61,428 bases of DNA from an uncultured Spirochaetales bacterium (GTDB taxonomy: Bacteria; Spirochaetota; Spirochaetia; Sphaerochaetales; Sphaerochaetaceae): the NCBI GenBank assembly GCA_949293595.1, contig CASFDW010000008.1:1-61428 (forward strand), written 5' to 3'. Below are positions 61,196 through 61,428 of the stretch, piece after piece. Position numbers and translations under genes: made by a program. The notes beneath the pieces were generated by a model. It was given only the letters and a program-made list of their open reading frames with translations. It ran no database searches and was not told the origin of the DNA. Position 1 is the stretch's first letter. Every line of letters starts with the position of its first letter.

Positions 61196-61276
61196 ACTGA
61201 AAAAACCCCACGGTATAAAAACCGTAAATATTCCACAAATCCATGACAGAGATGGCCAGGTGGAAATATTTTCAGT
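61196..61276 (+). other. Folded intergenic element, possible structured RNA
   Basis: ACTGAAAA (61196-61203) pairs with TTTTCAGT (61269-61276) as a closing helix. Inside are a hairpin ACGGT/ACCGT (61210-61225) and a longer arm AAATATTCCAC/GTGGAAATATT (61226-61270, one bulge) capped by CCAT/ATGG. This is a three-way-junction layout. A weak promoter TTTACA-N16-TAGACT (61171-61198) overlaps its 5' end. No protein-coding potential. Function unknown. Confidence 0.4.
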
Positions 61277-61348
61277 TTGTAAGATTCGGCAATGAAATGA
61301 AATAGTCGGATTTTGTTGTTTTTGTGTCAAAAAAAATAAAAAACACGG

Positions 61349-61378
61349 TTGACACGGGGGCGGGTTTTGGACTAGATT
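61349..61378 (+). promoter_or_regulatory. Strong stable-RNA-like promoter at the window edge
   Basis: A perfect TTGACA (61349-61354), 18-bp spacer and TAGATT (61373-61378) with a GC-rich start region. TTGACAC also forms a dyad with GTGTCAA at 61324-61330. Together with the truncated 5S at the left end this suggests the window stops just before another rRNA operon. Confidence 0.55.
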
Positions 61379-61384
61379 GTTGTA

Positions 61385-61413
61385 GCGCCGCGGGAAGGCG
61401 GTGCGGGTTTTTT
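61385..61413 (+). terminator. Promoter-proximal hairpin with T tract
   Basis: A 7-bp stem GCGCCGC/GCGGTGC (one G-U), loop GGGAAG, then GGG and six T residues, directly at the predicted transcript start. Either an early attenuator or part of an rRNA leader fold. Confidence 0.4.
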
Positions 61414-61428
61414 ACAGAAGGAAGCGAA

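Noticed and set aside
1..61428. CRISPR array, insertion sequence or prophage
   Set aside because: No regularly spaced repeats, transposase, integrase or phage genes were found in the window.

Overview
The window looks like a bacterial chromosome segment from a spirochaete, most likely of the Sphaerochaeta/Treponema side. This is inferred from the gene set: two divergent EF-G proteins, an XPB-type helicase with a Helicase_C_3-like partner, a fused AroD-AroE, and an Aquifex-type aconitase with an unusual isocitrate dehydrogenase. No 16S rRNA is present to settle it. Coding DNA is moderately GC-rich, while the intergenic island around a ParA gene is extremely AT-rich. The first 42 bases are the 3' end of a 5S rRNA gene, and the last about 80 bases carry a strong stable-RNA-like promoter, so the window is probably a contig that starts and stops at rRNA repeats.

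Layout: (1) 5S rRNA end, typA and xth. (2) An AT-rich island (about 2.97-6.22 kb) carrying a two-gene ParF/ParG-like partition cassette and repeated short motifs. (3) A minus-strand cluster with a UvrD/Rep helicase, a DUF362-ferredoxin protein, a NOP2/Sun RNA methyltransferase and a DUF212 membrane protein. (4) An MFS transporter, then aconitase-isocitrate dehydrogenase (plus) and citrate synthase with a beta-hydroxyacid dehydrogenase-like gene (minus). Together these make the citrate-to-2-oxoglutarate branch, with an IDH whose cofactor residues predict NAD+ use. (5) A zinc-type ArsR regulator, Maf and an ABC-F protein. (6) Shikimate genes: aroDE (plus) converging on an overlapping minus-strand operon aroK-aroC-xpb-helicase-associated gene. 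(7) dGTPase, NrdR, a MarR/MATE pair, a flavin reductase, an ACT-domain protein and an inositol-phosphatase-like enzyme. (8) mfd-trmB, an EF-G paralogue, an XRE regulator and canonical EF-G. (9) A Zn/Cd-type P1B-ATPase, a CLC-F-like antiporter, a TPR lipoprotein-like or secreted protein and an aldehyde dehydrogenase. (10) A complete RND tripartite efflux operon. (11) metY-metA (O-acetylhomoserine route), a second MATE, tRNA-Lys and tRNA-Glu. (12) A cation/proton antiporter behind a structured leader, a small outer-membrane-like protein, a folded intergenic element and the terminal promoter.

Genes are packed tightly: many same-strand neighbours overlap by 1 or 4 nt, and several convergent pairs end in abutting or overlapping stop codons. 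A recurrent feature is that genes lacking a Shine-Dalgarno sequence have a -10-like hexamer only 6-9 nt before the start codon, which suggests frequent leaderless transcription. No CRISPR array, insertion sequence, integrase, prophage or obvious defence system was seen. The least explained parts are the partition island, the structured leader before the antiporter, and the folded element near the right end.
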